IMG/VR virus record: IMGVR_UViG_3300013093_000077
Span: 1 to 47,708 of that record
Strand: one strand, 5' to 3'
From: a virus
DNA length: 47,708 nucleotides
In this document: positions 8,101 to 15,332 of the stretch, piece after piece
Layout of the letters: every line of letters starts with the position of its first letter
Position numbering within the stretch: position 1 is the stretch's first letter
The notes under the pieces: model-generated
What the model saw: only the letters and a program-made list of their open reading frames with translations
Databases searched by the model: none
Told to the model about the DNA's origin: nothing
Made by a program: the position numbers and the translations under genes

Positions 8101-9251
8101 AACCAATTTGCTCCTAGATTTACAGCAGTTGTTTTAATCCAAATAGAACCTGTTGGTGCACCGTTTACTGTAGTCAATGGAGCATTTTGTGTGCCATATT
8201 GTACAAATCCGTCATAAGTTCCGTATAGTGGAACATTGTAGTGAGGACTAATTTGTAGTTGTGGTGCTAAGTAAGTTCCTGAAAGAATACCTAATGGTCC
8301 AGCATTTTGAGCTGAAGACCCTGTTAATGTTCCTGAAACAACAAGATTTACACCTGTTGAATAAATTTGTAAGCTGCCGTTTATTACTGCGGCTGTTACA
8401 CCAGAAATACTTGAACCATTAATTAAACTTGCCAATGTAGTCAGTGAACTAGTCGATGCTGTAATTGTTGAACCATTGATAATTAATGTACCAGTTACAG
8501 TTGATGGACTTAATGTAGCCGCAACTGCTGGCCAACTTGCAGACCATGCACTTGTACCTACTTGCACCCATGTGCCGCTAGCAGTTGATGTTTGATATTT
8601 TTTCAACCAAAGAGAATTTAAATTTGTCGGTGTTGTACTAGTTGTAGAAACAATTGCATAATCGCCTTGTTGTCCATAACTTGCTACAGGACCGCCTGTA
8701 ATACTACTTACCAATGCAGGATTTGTAATTACACTTATATTGTTTACAGTACTTTGATTTACAAATAACTGACCGCCAGTGACATTTGCGGCTGATGCAT
8801 TCCACTGGAATACACCAAAATTAGTTTCTGTTGTATCAAACCATAATGTCTGATCTGCAGGAGGTGCTGTAGGAATAGTTGGAGTGCCTTCTAATTGAGA
8901 CGTATTTAAATCTGCACGTACAACATAAGCACGATTTGCTACACCTAAAAAACTATAAGCGGCTTGTAGTCCATATTCATTTAATTCGCCAGCATGTACT
9001 GGGTTGTTTTCTGCGTCAGTTTGGAAATAAGGAATACCAAATGTTGAACCTAAATCTGCTTGACTGGTTAACAAATATACTTTGCCAGCATTTGCGGCTA
9101 GTGTTCCTGGAGCAATTCCTGTTCCAGCTGAATTCATTTTGTTTGCTTGTGAAGCAACGATAATCAAAGGTACGGTGCCAGGAGCGGCAGGTGTATAGAA
9201 CGATTCGTCTACTACTGTTACGCTTACGCCTGGTGAACTAAGTTGAGCCAT
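5199..9251 (-). CDS. 18: Tail sheath protein (T4 gp18-like) with large inserted repeat region
   Basis: The contractile sheath subunit, 1350 residues against 659 in T4. The N-terminus (LSSPGVSVTVVDES, residues 4-17; FLGVANRAYVVRADL, residues 101-115) and C-terminus (from about residue 835, with RLVIYLRQQLNALAKPF and FEPNDTITRNQI) match gp18. Between about residues 190 and 810 there is a Ser/Thr/Gly/Ala-rich beta region. Residues 487-687 contain repeat modules of the kinds GMVLTGTGVTAGTTI and AGTYYIIGSPTSTSIQLSAT, which also occur in the fibre proteins of this window. They probably form extra domains on the outside of the sheath. GGAG lies 8 nt upstream of the ATG and a late box about 33 nt upstream. 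gp19 follows 13 nt downstream. Confidence 0.93.
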   Translation of the reverse strand: MAQLSSPGVSVTVVDESFYTPAAPGTVPLIIVASQANKMNSAGTGIAPGTLAANAGKVYLLTSQADLGSTFGIPYFQTDAENNPVHAGELNEYGLQAAYSFLGVANRAYVVRADLNTSQLEGTPTIPTAPPADQTLWFDTTETNFGVFQWNASAANVTGGQLFVNQSTVNNISVITNPALVSSITGGPVASYGQQGDYAIVSTTSTTPTNLNSLWLKKYQTSTASGTWVQVGTSAWSASWPAVAATLSPSTVTGTLIINGSTITASTSSLTTLASLINGSSISGVTAAVINGSLQIYSTGVNLVVSGTLTGSSAQNAGPLGILSGTYLAPQLQISPHYNVPLYGTYDGFVQYGTQNAPLTTVNGAPTGSIWIKTTAVNLGANWFVKKYFSSTSTWVAQPIALYPNGQSALAALDPTGGGINLPIGKLYVKYNDGEFSPAYANFKIYARSGVGATTITSLPVTSNTFPGSATATASALGIIGNGSNTGAGTVFTPTGSITGTYATGMVLTGTGVTAGTTISTINSATAITATSNAALTITATTSTSGNCTISTFNTYTLQAGMQVVITGSTSQGISAGTYYIIGSPTSTSIQLSATKGGTAITTTQGAVSGLTTTLSVLNVTAVTGTISVGMALSGTSVTLGSYITSFAGGSGSTGTYNLNQSTTGTVTTATSYTVSTSQTISSAVTITGTSYNETYSFTIQESQIGSGTLTNAVTVSFTATQNATSDANAFLAAFSAAVTDSNIVASLNTTTNTITISHLAGGDIRFVDGTGTPLSKLFSVNDAGTGTANYYTSPTGTSNNYIATLWAAVVNGSAIAPASSVAPTATPLDQTLWYNNNLEEVDILVNDGTKWVGYLNYVQNQVGGTSTDTNGPIISASMPTLQSDGTGLANGDLWIQTDLADLDSFPIIWKYNYLTKNWVLVNNEDHLTGNGIIFADARWDMDGTSATPATIQSLLTTNFVDFDCPSPALYPKGMLLWNLRRSGFNVKKYVVNYVNTNAYNTIYNANSPSLMTNYFPNRWVSDAPNDNNGVGQFGRKAQRAVVLKALVATIQSNTNIRQPDTVIFNLLSCPGYLETVSDLVGLNNDNGLSAFIVADAPARLTPDATTLSNWGNNTAGAAVDGEDGLITTDSYTAVYYPWGYTQDLTGNNIVVPPSHIMLRTIALSDNVSYPWFAPAGVRRGGVTNASSVGYVNASNGEFVTVALNGGQRDTLASIHVNPITYIAGTGLVAYGQYTRQLIASSLDRINVARLVIYLRQQLNALAKPFIFEPNDTITRNQIKQQVEKLLLTLTAERALYDYLVVCDSSNNTPARIDASELYVDIAIEPVKAVEFIYIPLRLENTGAIAGLSA
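7190..7800 (-). repeat. Surface-type repeat modules inside the sheath gene
   Basis: Three consecutive protein modules are encoded: a GTGVTAGTTI type (about 7790-7625), a TYYIIG...QLSATKGG type (about 7617-7430) and a second GTSVTLGSYI/SGSTGTYNL type (about 7425-7190). The same families recur in the giant proteins at 21205-39224 and in the genes at 39969, 42719 and 45435. The boundaries are read from protein similarity and are approximate. Confidence 0.7.
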
Positions 9252-9284
9252 ATTATAATCTCCATGAGTACATGTTTCTTAATG

Positions 9285-9292
9285 TATTTATG
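9285..9292 (-). promoter_or_regulatory. Late-promoter-like box for sheath gene 18
   Basis: The minus strand reads CATAAATA, 33 nt upstream of the gp18 ATG. The expected start leaves a leader of about 28 nt that includes the GGAG ribosome site. It lies in the divergent gap between gp18 and the HNH-like gene. Confidence 0.6.
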
Positions 9293-9353
9293 GTATTTTG
9301 AAAAAATAGTACTTATATACACCTAAGGAAAGGTTTAAAAAAGGCTTATTTTT

Positions 9354-9361
9354 TGTAAATA
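9354..9361 (+). promoter_or_regulatory. Late-promoter-like box for the HNH-like gene
   Basis: TGTAAATA is followed by TAATT and the ATG at 9367. The 5-nt spacing would give a leaderless mRNA. No Shine-Dalgarno is visible in the last 15 bases before the ATG. Confidence 0.5.
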
Positions 9362-9366
9362 TAATT

Positions 9367-9693
9367 ATGAGACCACTATGCAGTTGCGGAATTCGGCCAG
9401 TAGCAGTTAATTACTATAAAAATAATAAACCTTACTACAGATCAGTATGTGGTACTTGCCTACGAGGTGTAAAATTACCTCGTTGGTATACTAGCGGATA
9501 TCGACCTAAAAATACATGCGACAAATGTGGATTTAAAAGCCCACATTCAGAAGTATTTTCTGTTTTTCATGTAGATGGTGATTTGAATAATTGTAAATTG
9601 CCTAATTTAAAAACAGTTTGTGCAAACTGTAGTAGAGTTTTACACAAAGAAGGTATCAAATGGCGCCAGGGAAGTCTTACGCCTGATTTATAA
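9367..9693 (+). CDS. Small zinc-binding HNH endonuclease-like protein
   Basis: A 108-residue protein with cysteine pairs CSC (6-8) and CGTC (28-31), then a core at about 50-88: C-D-K-C-G-F, FHVDGDLNN, NLKTVCANC and a final HK. This is the C-x2-C / H-x-x-G-D-x-x-N-N / N-L-x-x-x-C-x-x-C layout of zinc-ribbon HNH nucleases. The first His (HVDG) and the Asn (NN) are present. The last catalytic His is in VLHKEG. It stands alone on the plus strand between gp18 and dNMP kinase, and its 3' end overlaps the converging kinase gene by 17 nt. It could be a homing-type nuclease, a packaging-linked HNH protein or a DNA-binding relic. Confidence 0.72.
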   Translation: MRPLCSCGIRPVAVNYYKNNKPYYRSVCGTCLRGVKLPRWYTSGYRPKNTCDKCGFKSPHSEVFSVFHVDGDLNNCKLPNLKTVCANCSRVLHKEGIKWRQGSLTPDL

Positions 9694-10312
9694 CTTTTAA
9701 AACTTGTTCATATAAATCATCTATACTAGTATTATTATCTAGTACGTGATCAAATTTAGTACCAACCCATGCAGTCTCACTTGCATGAATTTTTAGCTTG
9801 TCCATACGTGTTTTTGCCAGCATCCAATTCATGTGGTGATCTCCGGCATTCATAGCTACTGCGTCTTGATACCATTCAGGTTCGGGACCTCGTTTTACAC
9901 GGATAACAATACCACCGGCATCTTTAATTGATTTAATTTCATTAGGAAAACGGCAATCACTAATGACAATGTCGTCTTTACTATTGCGTAATTTATTTTC
10001 TAAACTAGCAATCCACATATCATCATGAAAACCGTTACGGCAGACTTCTGTGCCCCAGTATTGTAGTATCCAACGCGGGGTAAGTTCAGGCATACCTAAG
10101 CGGTTTGCCCACCATGTATCTACTTCTTCTCGCCATTCACGGGCTTGTTTTGTTCGGCCTTCTAGCATAGTACGATCCCAGCCAAATACCATGCTGACAG
10201 CATCTTTTAGGGAGTTTGCAAACGATTCGCGCCTGTAACCATGAAAATTAGTAAGATAATCGGCAATAGTATCCTTGCCAGAACCAATAAAACCGCACAC
10301 ACCTATAATCAT
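9677..10312 (-). CDS. 1: Deoxynucleoside monophosphate kinase (T4 gp1-like)
   Basis: A 211-residue P-loop kinase that phosphorylates dNMPs for phage DNA synthesis in the cytoplasm. The Walker A is GFIGSGKDT at residues 7-15, followed by IADYLTNFHGYRRESFANSLKDA. The segment LQYWGTEVCRNGFHDDMWI (about 84-102) is characteristic of the dNMP kinase family, and DIVISDCRFPNEI (about 114-126) supplies the Walker B/substrate strand. A strong AGGGGG ribosome site precedes the ATG. A sigma-70-like promoter lies upstream, unlike the late boxes of its neighbours, as expected for an early or middle nucleotide-metabolism gene set in a late region. Confidence 0.9.
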   Translation of the reverse strand: MIIGVCGFIGSGKDTIADYLTNFHGYRRESFANSLKDAVSMVFGWDRTMLEGRTKQAREWREEVDTWWANRLGMPELTPRWILQYWGTEVCRNGFHDDMWIASLENKLRNSKDDIVISDCRFPNEIKSIKDAGGIVIRVKRGPEPEWYQDAVAMNAGDHHMNWMLAKTRMDKLKIHASETAWVGTKFDHVLDNNTSIDDLYEQVLKVINQA

Positions 10313-10334
10313 ACGAACCCCCTGTAGATATACT

Positions 10335-10363
10335 AGTATATAACAGTTTTGTTACAAGGTCAA
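10335..10363 (-). promoter_or_regulatory. Sigma-70-type promoter for dNMP kinase
   Basis: The minus strand has TTGACC (10358-10363), a 17-bp spacer and TATACT (10335-10340), followed about 23 nt later by the kinase ATG. Both hexamers are near consensus and the spacer is optimal. The -10 is embedded in a 14-bp perfect palindrome, ATATACTAGTATAT, at 10328-10341, which could be a protein-binding site. Confidence 0.65.
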
Positions 10364-10412
10364 GAATTTTTATTTCGTTTTTTTTTAAGATAATTACATG
10401 ACAAGGTTAAAA

Positions 10413-11138
10413 ATGACAACAATTAAATGGATTCCTTCATACAATTTACATATGGCTAATTCTGCAGAAGATATAACTCATTTTGCACCCGAACCTGCTT
10501 TTAAATTTTTCACTCAAAACCGTAATGCAAGTCCATATCTTAAATGCCCGGCATTCTCAGGGTTTTTAAAAAATACATTTGTTATTAAAAGTCCATACGA
10601 TTTAACAGTATTTTTAAATAGATCTCAAAAAGCTATCAAAGTACAAGGGCACGATCATGCATTTTTTCACAATAATATAAAAATGCATGACATTTCTAGC
10701 CCAACAGATCCGATAGTGCTGTCATTACCTCCAAGATACATTTTTATCACGGATAGTAAAACGCCGGTGAATATAGTATCATTACCTATGATGTTACAAC
10801 CAAATAATTACGGGGTAATTCCAGGAGGATTTGATATTACTAGATGGATTAGACCGTTAGAGTTTTCTATAGAAGTATACAATGATACTGTACCTGTTGA
10901 AATTAAAAGGGGAGATCCTCTTATGATGGTTAAATTTATAACCGAAGACGGGAGTTCAGTAATTTTGGAAAAAGATATATTGAATCAAGAAATTGCTGAT
11001 GTAGTTAGCAGATGCATGTCTGTTAAGAACACTATCAAAGGGCAGAATTTAAAAAGTCTATACAACATGGCATACGACTATATTGAAATGATGAAGTCTA
11101 AAATATTTAAAAAACGAAAGTTTTTTAACCTGTTATAA
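10413..11138 (+). CDS. Conserved unknown protein (possibly DUF6065-like)
   Basis: A 241-residue protein, or 246 if the upstream ATG at 10398 is used. I prefer 10413 because AAGG lies 6 nt upstream of it, whereas 10398 has only a weak AAGATAA. Residues 40-70 contain YLKCPAFSGFLKNTFVIKSPYDL, which recalls from memory the KxCPAF...F.IKSP.D pattern of DUF6065-type proteins common in marine phages. That link is uncertain. The middle ends with PLEFSIEVYND and VEIKRGDPLMMVKF, a beta-rich jelly-roll-like pattern. The C-terminus is helical and basic (KSKIFKKRKFF). It converges on gp13 with a 14-nt 3' overlap. No catalytic motif is evident. Confidence 0.75.
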   Translation: MTTIKWIPSYNLHMANSAEDITHFAPEPAFKFFTQNRNASPYLKCPAFSGFLKNTFVIKSPYDLTVFLNRSQKAIKVQGHDHAFFHNNIKMHDISSPTDPIVLSLPPRYIFITDSKTPVNIVSLPMMLQPNNYGVIPGGFDITRWIRPLEFSIEVYNDTVPVEIKRGDPLMMVKFITEDGSSVILEKDILNQEIADVVSRCMSVKNTIKGQNLKSLYNMAYDYIEMMKSKIFKKRKFFNLL

Positions 11139-11913
11139 AGTAATAACCTGTTCCGCCTGCAACTAACGTTTCTAATTCTTTGTCTAATTTTTCCAATTCT
11201 TCTTTGGCTTCTGCTAAAAGCGATGTACCATTAAGTGTAATTGGACTACCAGGACCTGCTATAGAACCAAATTTACTACGAGCTTGCCCTAAACTAACTT
11301 TACAAGTAGCTAATGCGTAATCTTTTAACCATTGATTAGCATAAGGATCTTGCAACAATACCCAATCTGGACGGAAATTGTAACTTTGTATTAAGATCTG
11401 CTCGCCTTGTGCAAAAGGACGTTGTAAAATGTCTAGTAAATGACTAGTTGGCTTCCATAAAAATTCAATATAACTACCAAACATACGTCCAACTAGTTTT
11501 TGATAACCAGCAAACGCATCATAAGTTGCCAGACCGCCCATCATACTACCTGACATTAGATAGGTGTTTGTATAAGCTAGATTAAACGGCTCGAATAGTG
11601 TACCACCCGCACCAATTCCACTTCTTGAGCCAATAGCTCTACGAAACACTTGACGCACTGAGATAACTTCATCTGGTAATCTATATTCATTTTGATCCTG
11701 TATAAGTTCAAGAAATAAGTAGCTTTCTTCTACACTATTAGGACTACGCTGACGATAACGATTTAGCGCACGATCTAACGCATTTTCATAATGTGTTGGA
11801 TCTAATTCTATATCTATCATACCGTCACCCAGCATTAGCTTGCAATAATCAAATACTTTATTGCGTTCTACAGTTGAATTACTCTGGGTTGTTGATGGTA
11901 GTGGATCGGCCAT
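11125..11913 (-). CDS. 13: Neck protein (T4 gp13-like)
   Basis: A 262-residue head-completion/neck protein. It has RNKVFDYCKLMLGDGMIDIE at residues 17-36, YRLPDEVISVRQVFR at about 77-91, and the strongly characteristic C-terminal stretch WLKDYALATCKVSLGQARSK followed by GS...GSPITLNGTSLLAEAKEELEKL, as in marine gp13. Together with gp14 it forms the neck that joins tail and head. T4 gp13 is 309 residues, so this one is shorter. It is transcribed away from gp14 through a shared 43-nt region containing back-to-back late boxes. The usual gp13-gp14 adjacency is kept, but the genes are divergent. Confidence 0.87.
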   Translation of the reverse strand: MADPLPSTTQSNSTVERNKVFDYCKLMLGDGMIDIELDPTHYENALDRALNRYRQRSPNSVEESYLFLELIQDQNEYRLPDEVISVRQVFRRAIGSRSGIGAGGTLFEPFNLAYTNTYLMSGSMMGGLATYDAFAGYQKLVGRMFGSYIEFLWKPTSHLLDILQRPFAQGEQILIQSYNFRPDWVLLQDPYANQWLKDYALATCKVSLGQARSKFGSIAGPGSPITLNGTSLLAEAKEELEKLDKELETLVAGGTGYYFITG

Positions 11914-11931
11914 AATTTTACTCTCTTACTA

Positions 11932-11939
11932 TATTTAGC
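11932..11939 (-). promoter_or_regulatory. Late-promoter-like box for gene 13
   Basis: The minus strand reads GCTAAATA, 18 nt upstream of the gp13 ATG. It lies back to back with the gp14 box, only 4 bp away. Confidence 0.55.
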
Positions 11940-11943
11940 TAAC

Positions 11944-11951
11944 GATAAATA
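11944..11951 (+). promoter_or_regulatory. Late-promoter-like box for gene 14
   Basis: GATAAATA followed by TCATT and ATG closely resembles the extended T4 late promoter TATAAATACTATT with the start codon at +1. This predicts a leaderless gp14 mRNA. No Shine-Dalgarno is present. Confidence 0.65.
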
Positions 11952-11956
11952 TCATT

Positions 11957-13423
11957 ATGCCACGTTTATCTTTATACAAACCAGAAAAAGGCAACGACTA
12001 TAAATTTATAGATCGTCAAGCCAGCGAAATGTTCCAAGCAGGAGGTACTGATGTATATCTGCACAAGTACTTAGGTGCCAATACGACCGAAGAAAATGCT
12101 ACTGCGGATCAGCCTAATTATGCTACAAATTCTGTTACAAATATACAAGATTTGTTATTTTTAGAAAATCGCGATAGAACATATGATACCGAGATATACA
12201 GAATTCGTGGATTGTACAATGTACAAAATATTGATTTTAATTTAAGTCAATTTGGCTTGTTTATTGATAACGATACTTTATATATGACTGTACATATTAA
12301 TGATTTTATAAAGTATATAGGACGAAAACCCGTAAGTGGAGATGTATTAGAATTGCCTCACTTGCGAGATGACTTTGCTTTAAATAATTTTGATTTTGCA
12401 TTGCCTAGATATTATGTTATTGAGGATGTTGGTCGCGCTAGTGAAGGATTCAGTGTTACATGGTTCCCACATTTATTTAGATTAAAACTTAAGAAAGTAA
12501 TAAATAGTCAGCAATTCTCACAAATTTTTGACGCACCGGCAAAAGATGCCAACGGTGATCCAGTAGCAGGAACCACTTTGCAAGATTTACTCAGTACATA
12601 TAATCAAGAACTAGCGATTAACGACCAAGTTATTGCTCAATCCGAAGCAGATGCGCCATTGAGCGGTTACGAGACTAGACAATTTTATACACTAGCAGTT
12701 GATCCTAACACTGGTAAAGCAGTTTTAACTACCGCAGATGAAACAGATATATTAGCAAGTTCGAATGGAGCTAGTATATTGGCAAGCGCAGAACAAGGCA
12801 TTCCGCAACGTACAGGTTATACAGGATATTTAATCGGTAATGGTTATCCTCCTAATGGCTATGAATTTGGGTTTGGTATACAATTTCCGGCAAATCCTGC
12901 CGCAGATGATTTCTTTTTGCGTGTAGATATGTTGCCAAATAGATTATACAGATATGATGGTGGACAAAATGCATGGATAGCATACGAAGATGCAGTACGT
13001 ATGACAATGACTAATAACGATACACGAAGTACACTAAAAACTAGTTTTATTAATAACACTAATTGGTTGTATAACGATGCTATTGAAAATGGATCTGGGT
13101 TTTCTCACAACCCGACCCCTGTGTCAGGAGAGCCAGCTGGATACATTTTACAAGGATCCACAATTGTCTACACATTAATGAACTATATTACAGCACCTTT
13201 TGTAGTATTAAAATTAAATTCTATAGAGTTAGATTTTGACTTAGCAACTTATCCTAATTTATTCACTAATAATTTTGGATATTTACAAATTAATCTACCA
13301 GTTATTAACAACGAACAACAAATAATTCCATTTAATGGTGTTTGGACTGTTACATTATATAATAACAGAGAAGCAGTAAGACAATCAATTTCTAAAGTTC
13401 TTAAACCACAGGCGGATTTCTAA
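11957..13423 (+). CDS. 14: Neck protein (T4 gp14-like)
   Basis: A 488-residue neck protein, partner of gp13 in the head-tail connector. The N-terminus has KFIDRQASEMFQAGGTDVYL at residues 17-36, typical of marine gp14, and GDVLELPHL near residue 130, which corresponds to the GDLIYFP region of T4 gp14. T4 gp14 is 256 residues, and the extra C-terminal half here is beta-rich (GYTGYLIGNGYPPNGYEFGF and following strands). The first gene of a plus-strand unit, it overlaps gp15 by one base in TAATG, so translation is coupled. Its start codon is set by the late box 5 nt upstream. Confidence 0.85.
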   Translation: MPRLSLYKPEKGNDYKFIDRQASEMFQAGGTDVYLHKYLGANTTEENATADQPNYATNSVTNIQDLLFLENRDRTYDTEIYRIRGLYNVQNIDFNLSQFGLFIDNDTLYMTVHINDFIKYIGRKPVSGDVLELPHLRDDFALNNFDFALPRYYVIEDVGRASEGFSVTWFPHLFRLKLKKVINSQQFSQIFDAPAKDANGDPVAGTTLQDLLSTYNQELAINDQVIAQSEADAPLSGYETRQFYTLAVDPNTGKAVLTTADETDILASSNGASILASAEQGIPQRTGYTGYLIGNGYPPNGYEFGFGIQFPANPAADDFFLRVDMLPNRLYRYDGGQNAWIAYEDAVRMTMTNNDTRSTLKTSFINNTNWLYNDAIENGSGFSHNPTPVSGEPAGYILQGSTIVYTLMNYITAPFVVLKLNSIELDFDLATYPNLFTNNFGYLQINLPVINNEQQIIPFNGVWTVTLYNNREAVRQSISKVLKPQADF

Positions 13424-14901
13424 TGCAGTTCTTTTACGACGGTCAAGTAAGACGATATATCACACAAGTTATTCGTGTATTCAGTAATTTTGTAGTCAAG
13501 TACGGCGACGGTAGTTTACATAGAATACCTGTAATGTACGGTGATCCTGATAGACAAGTTGCTAGCATTATTAGGCAAAATAGTGAGAATGTTGTTAATA
13601 GTGTTCCACGTATTGCTGTTTATATTAGTGCATTAAGTTTAGATAGGACTCGTATAGGAGATTCTACATTTACCGATAAAGTACAGATTAGAGAACGAGA
13701 TATAAATCTCGAAACAAACAAATATACACAAGGTCAAGGTAAAAACTATACAATTGAAAGGTTAATGCCAACACCTTTTGAACTTAAATTTAAAGTCGAT
13801 ATTTGGAGCTCTAGTACTGAACAAAAATTGCAAATATTAGAACAGATACTGGTGTTGTTTAATCCAAGTCTTGAATTACAAACAACCGATAATTATATTG
13901 ACTGGTCTAGTTTAACTGTTTTAGAATTAGATGAAATTAATTGGTCTAGTCGTCAAGTTCCTGTAGGCACCGACACACCTAATGAAATTGCCACATTAAG
14001 TTTACACACACCTATATGGATTAATCCGCCTGTAAAAGTTAAACATATGGGCGTTATTACAAAAATTATTACAAGTTTATACAATAACGCCAATGCTAGT
14101 CCTACATATATAGAAGGATTAGGTCAAGATCCGTTAGCAGGTCAAGTAACATTAAGTGAATTGATTGATCAAGAAATTACAACAATTACAGACTATAAAA
14201 TTGAAGTATATTCAAATTCAATAAAATTATTAGGTAAAGGTAATGCCATTGTTCCTAGAGAACCAAACAATATCCCACAACCAAGTTTAGTAGGACAAGC
14301 AGTAAGTTGGGCAAATGTATTCGATTTATATCCTGGAAAATATGTTGCGGGTTCTAGTAGAATTTATCTAACGCAGTCTGATGGAACTATTATAGCGGGT
14401 ACAGTTGCATTAAATCCTCTAGATTATACTACTTTACAAGTAAATTGGAATCCAGATACCTTAGTAGTTAATACAGGAATAGATAGTACTGGAAAATTAG
14501 ATAATATGCAAGGATATAACGCATCTACTAGTTATAGACCCAACAGCACTGGTACATTTGATGCTATTATAAATCCTCAAACATTTAATCCATACAGACC
14601 AACTGGTTCAGAACAAACTGATCAATCACTCACTATAGGATTACGATTTTTATTAGTCGAAGATATAGGTTCTTCTGACAATACAACCGAAGCTTGGGGA
14701 TCGTTAATTGCCAAAGCAAATGACATTATTGAATGGTCTGGAACTCATTGGCAAGTTATTTTTAATTCAAGTCAGTTTCCTGATACAATAGTATGGCAAA
14801 CAAATACATACACTAGTGTTCAGTACATGTGGAATGGTATCTCATGGACTAAGAGCTTTGAAGGTGAGTATAACGTTGGCCAATGGAAAATAATACTGTA
14901 A
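13423..14901 (+). CDS. 15: Tail completion / sheath terminator protein (T4 gp15-like)
   Basis: A 492-residue protein that caps the finished tail and stabilises the sheath. MQFFYDGQVRRYITQVIRVF matches the start of T4 gp15 (FYNSSFRRYATLMGDLFSN), followed by RIPVMYGD and QILEQILVLFNPSLEL, which match T4 RVPITYAS and QIVEQILPYFQPHF. The N-terminal half (about 1-215) is the gp15 domain. The C-terminal half, from about 260, is an extension absent from T4 (272 residues). It ends with repeated Trp-containing motifs (WSGTHWQVIF, MWNGISW) that look like a small beta domain. It is coupled to gp14 and overlaps the Nudix gene by 19 nt. Confidence 0.87.
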   Translation: MQFFYDGQVRRYITQVIRVFSNFVVKYGDGSLHRIPVMYGDPDRQVASIIRQNSENVVNSVPRIAVYISALSLDRTRIGDSTFTDKVQIRERDINLETNKYTQGQGKNYTIERLMPTPFELKFKVDIWSSSTEQKLQILEQILVLFNPSLELQTTDNYIDWSSLTVLELDEINWSSRQVPVGTDTPNEIATLSLHTPIWINPPVKVKHMGVITKIITSLYNNANASPTYIEGLGQDPLAGQVTLSELIDQEITTITDYKIEVYSNSIKLLGKGNAIVPREPNNIPQPSLVGQAVSWANVFDLYPGKYVAGSSRIYLTQSDGTIIAGTVALNPLDYTTLQVNWNPDTLVVNTGIDSTGKLDNMQGYNASTSYRPNSTGTFDAIINPQTFNPYRPTGSEQTDQSLTIGLRFLLVEDIGSSDNTTEAWGSLIAKANDIIEWSGTHWQVIFNSSQFPDTIVWQTNTYTSVQYMWNGISWTKSFEGEYNVGQWKIIL

Positions 14902-15332
14902 AAGATCCTATAATTTGTAGTGGAGCATTATTTTATGCTAAATCTACTGGGCGGTTTTTGTTGTTACAAAAAGCAACTGGTAAACACGAAGGGACATGGG
15001 GGTTAGTTGGCGGTACTAATGTATCAGGCGAAACACCGTGGCAAGGACTACAACGCGAAATCAATGAAGAAATTGGTGTTTGTCCTAATATAATGAAAAC
15101 TATTCCGCTTGAAACATTTGTTTCTAATGATCGAGTTTTTAATTTTCATACATATCTTTGTGTAATAGAAAAAGAATTTGTTCCTGAACTTAGTAATGAA
15201 CATCAAGGGTGGGCATGGGTAACTATAGATCGTGCACCTAAACCCTTACACCAGGGTCTTAGAAATAGTTTTAGTAGTAAAATTATAAGAACTAAATTAC
15301 AAACAGTATTTGATTTAATTAATTTAATTTAA
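14883..15332 (+). CDS. Nudix hydrolase
   Basis: A 149-residue Nudix enzyme that cleaves nucleoside diphosphates linked to another group. The Nudix box is complete at about residues 43-65: G-TNVSG-E-TPWQGLQ-REINEEIGV, exactly Gx5Ex7REUxEExGU, so it should be active. The substrate cannot be told from sequence. Candidates include dNTP, ADP-ribose or cap-like compounds. The start lies inside the end of gp15 (19-nt overlap), placing it in the gp14-gp15 late unit rather than an early operon, which is unusual for a metabolic gene. Its 3' end overlaps the converging halogenase-like gene by 9 nt. Confidence 0.93.
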   Translation: MENNTVKDPIICSGALFYAKSTGRFLLLQKATGKHEGTWGLVGGTNVSGETPWQGLQREINEEIGVCPNIMKTIPLETFVSNDRVFNFHTYLCVIEKEFVPELSNEHQGWAWVTIDRAPKPLHQGLRNSFSSKIIRTKLQTVFDLINLI

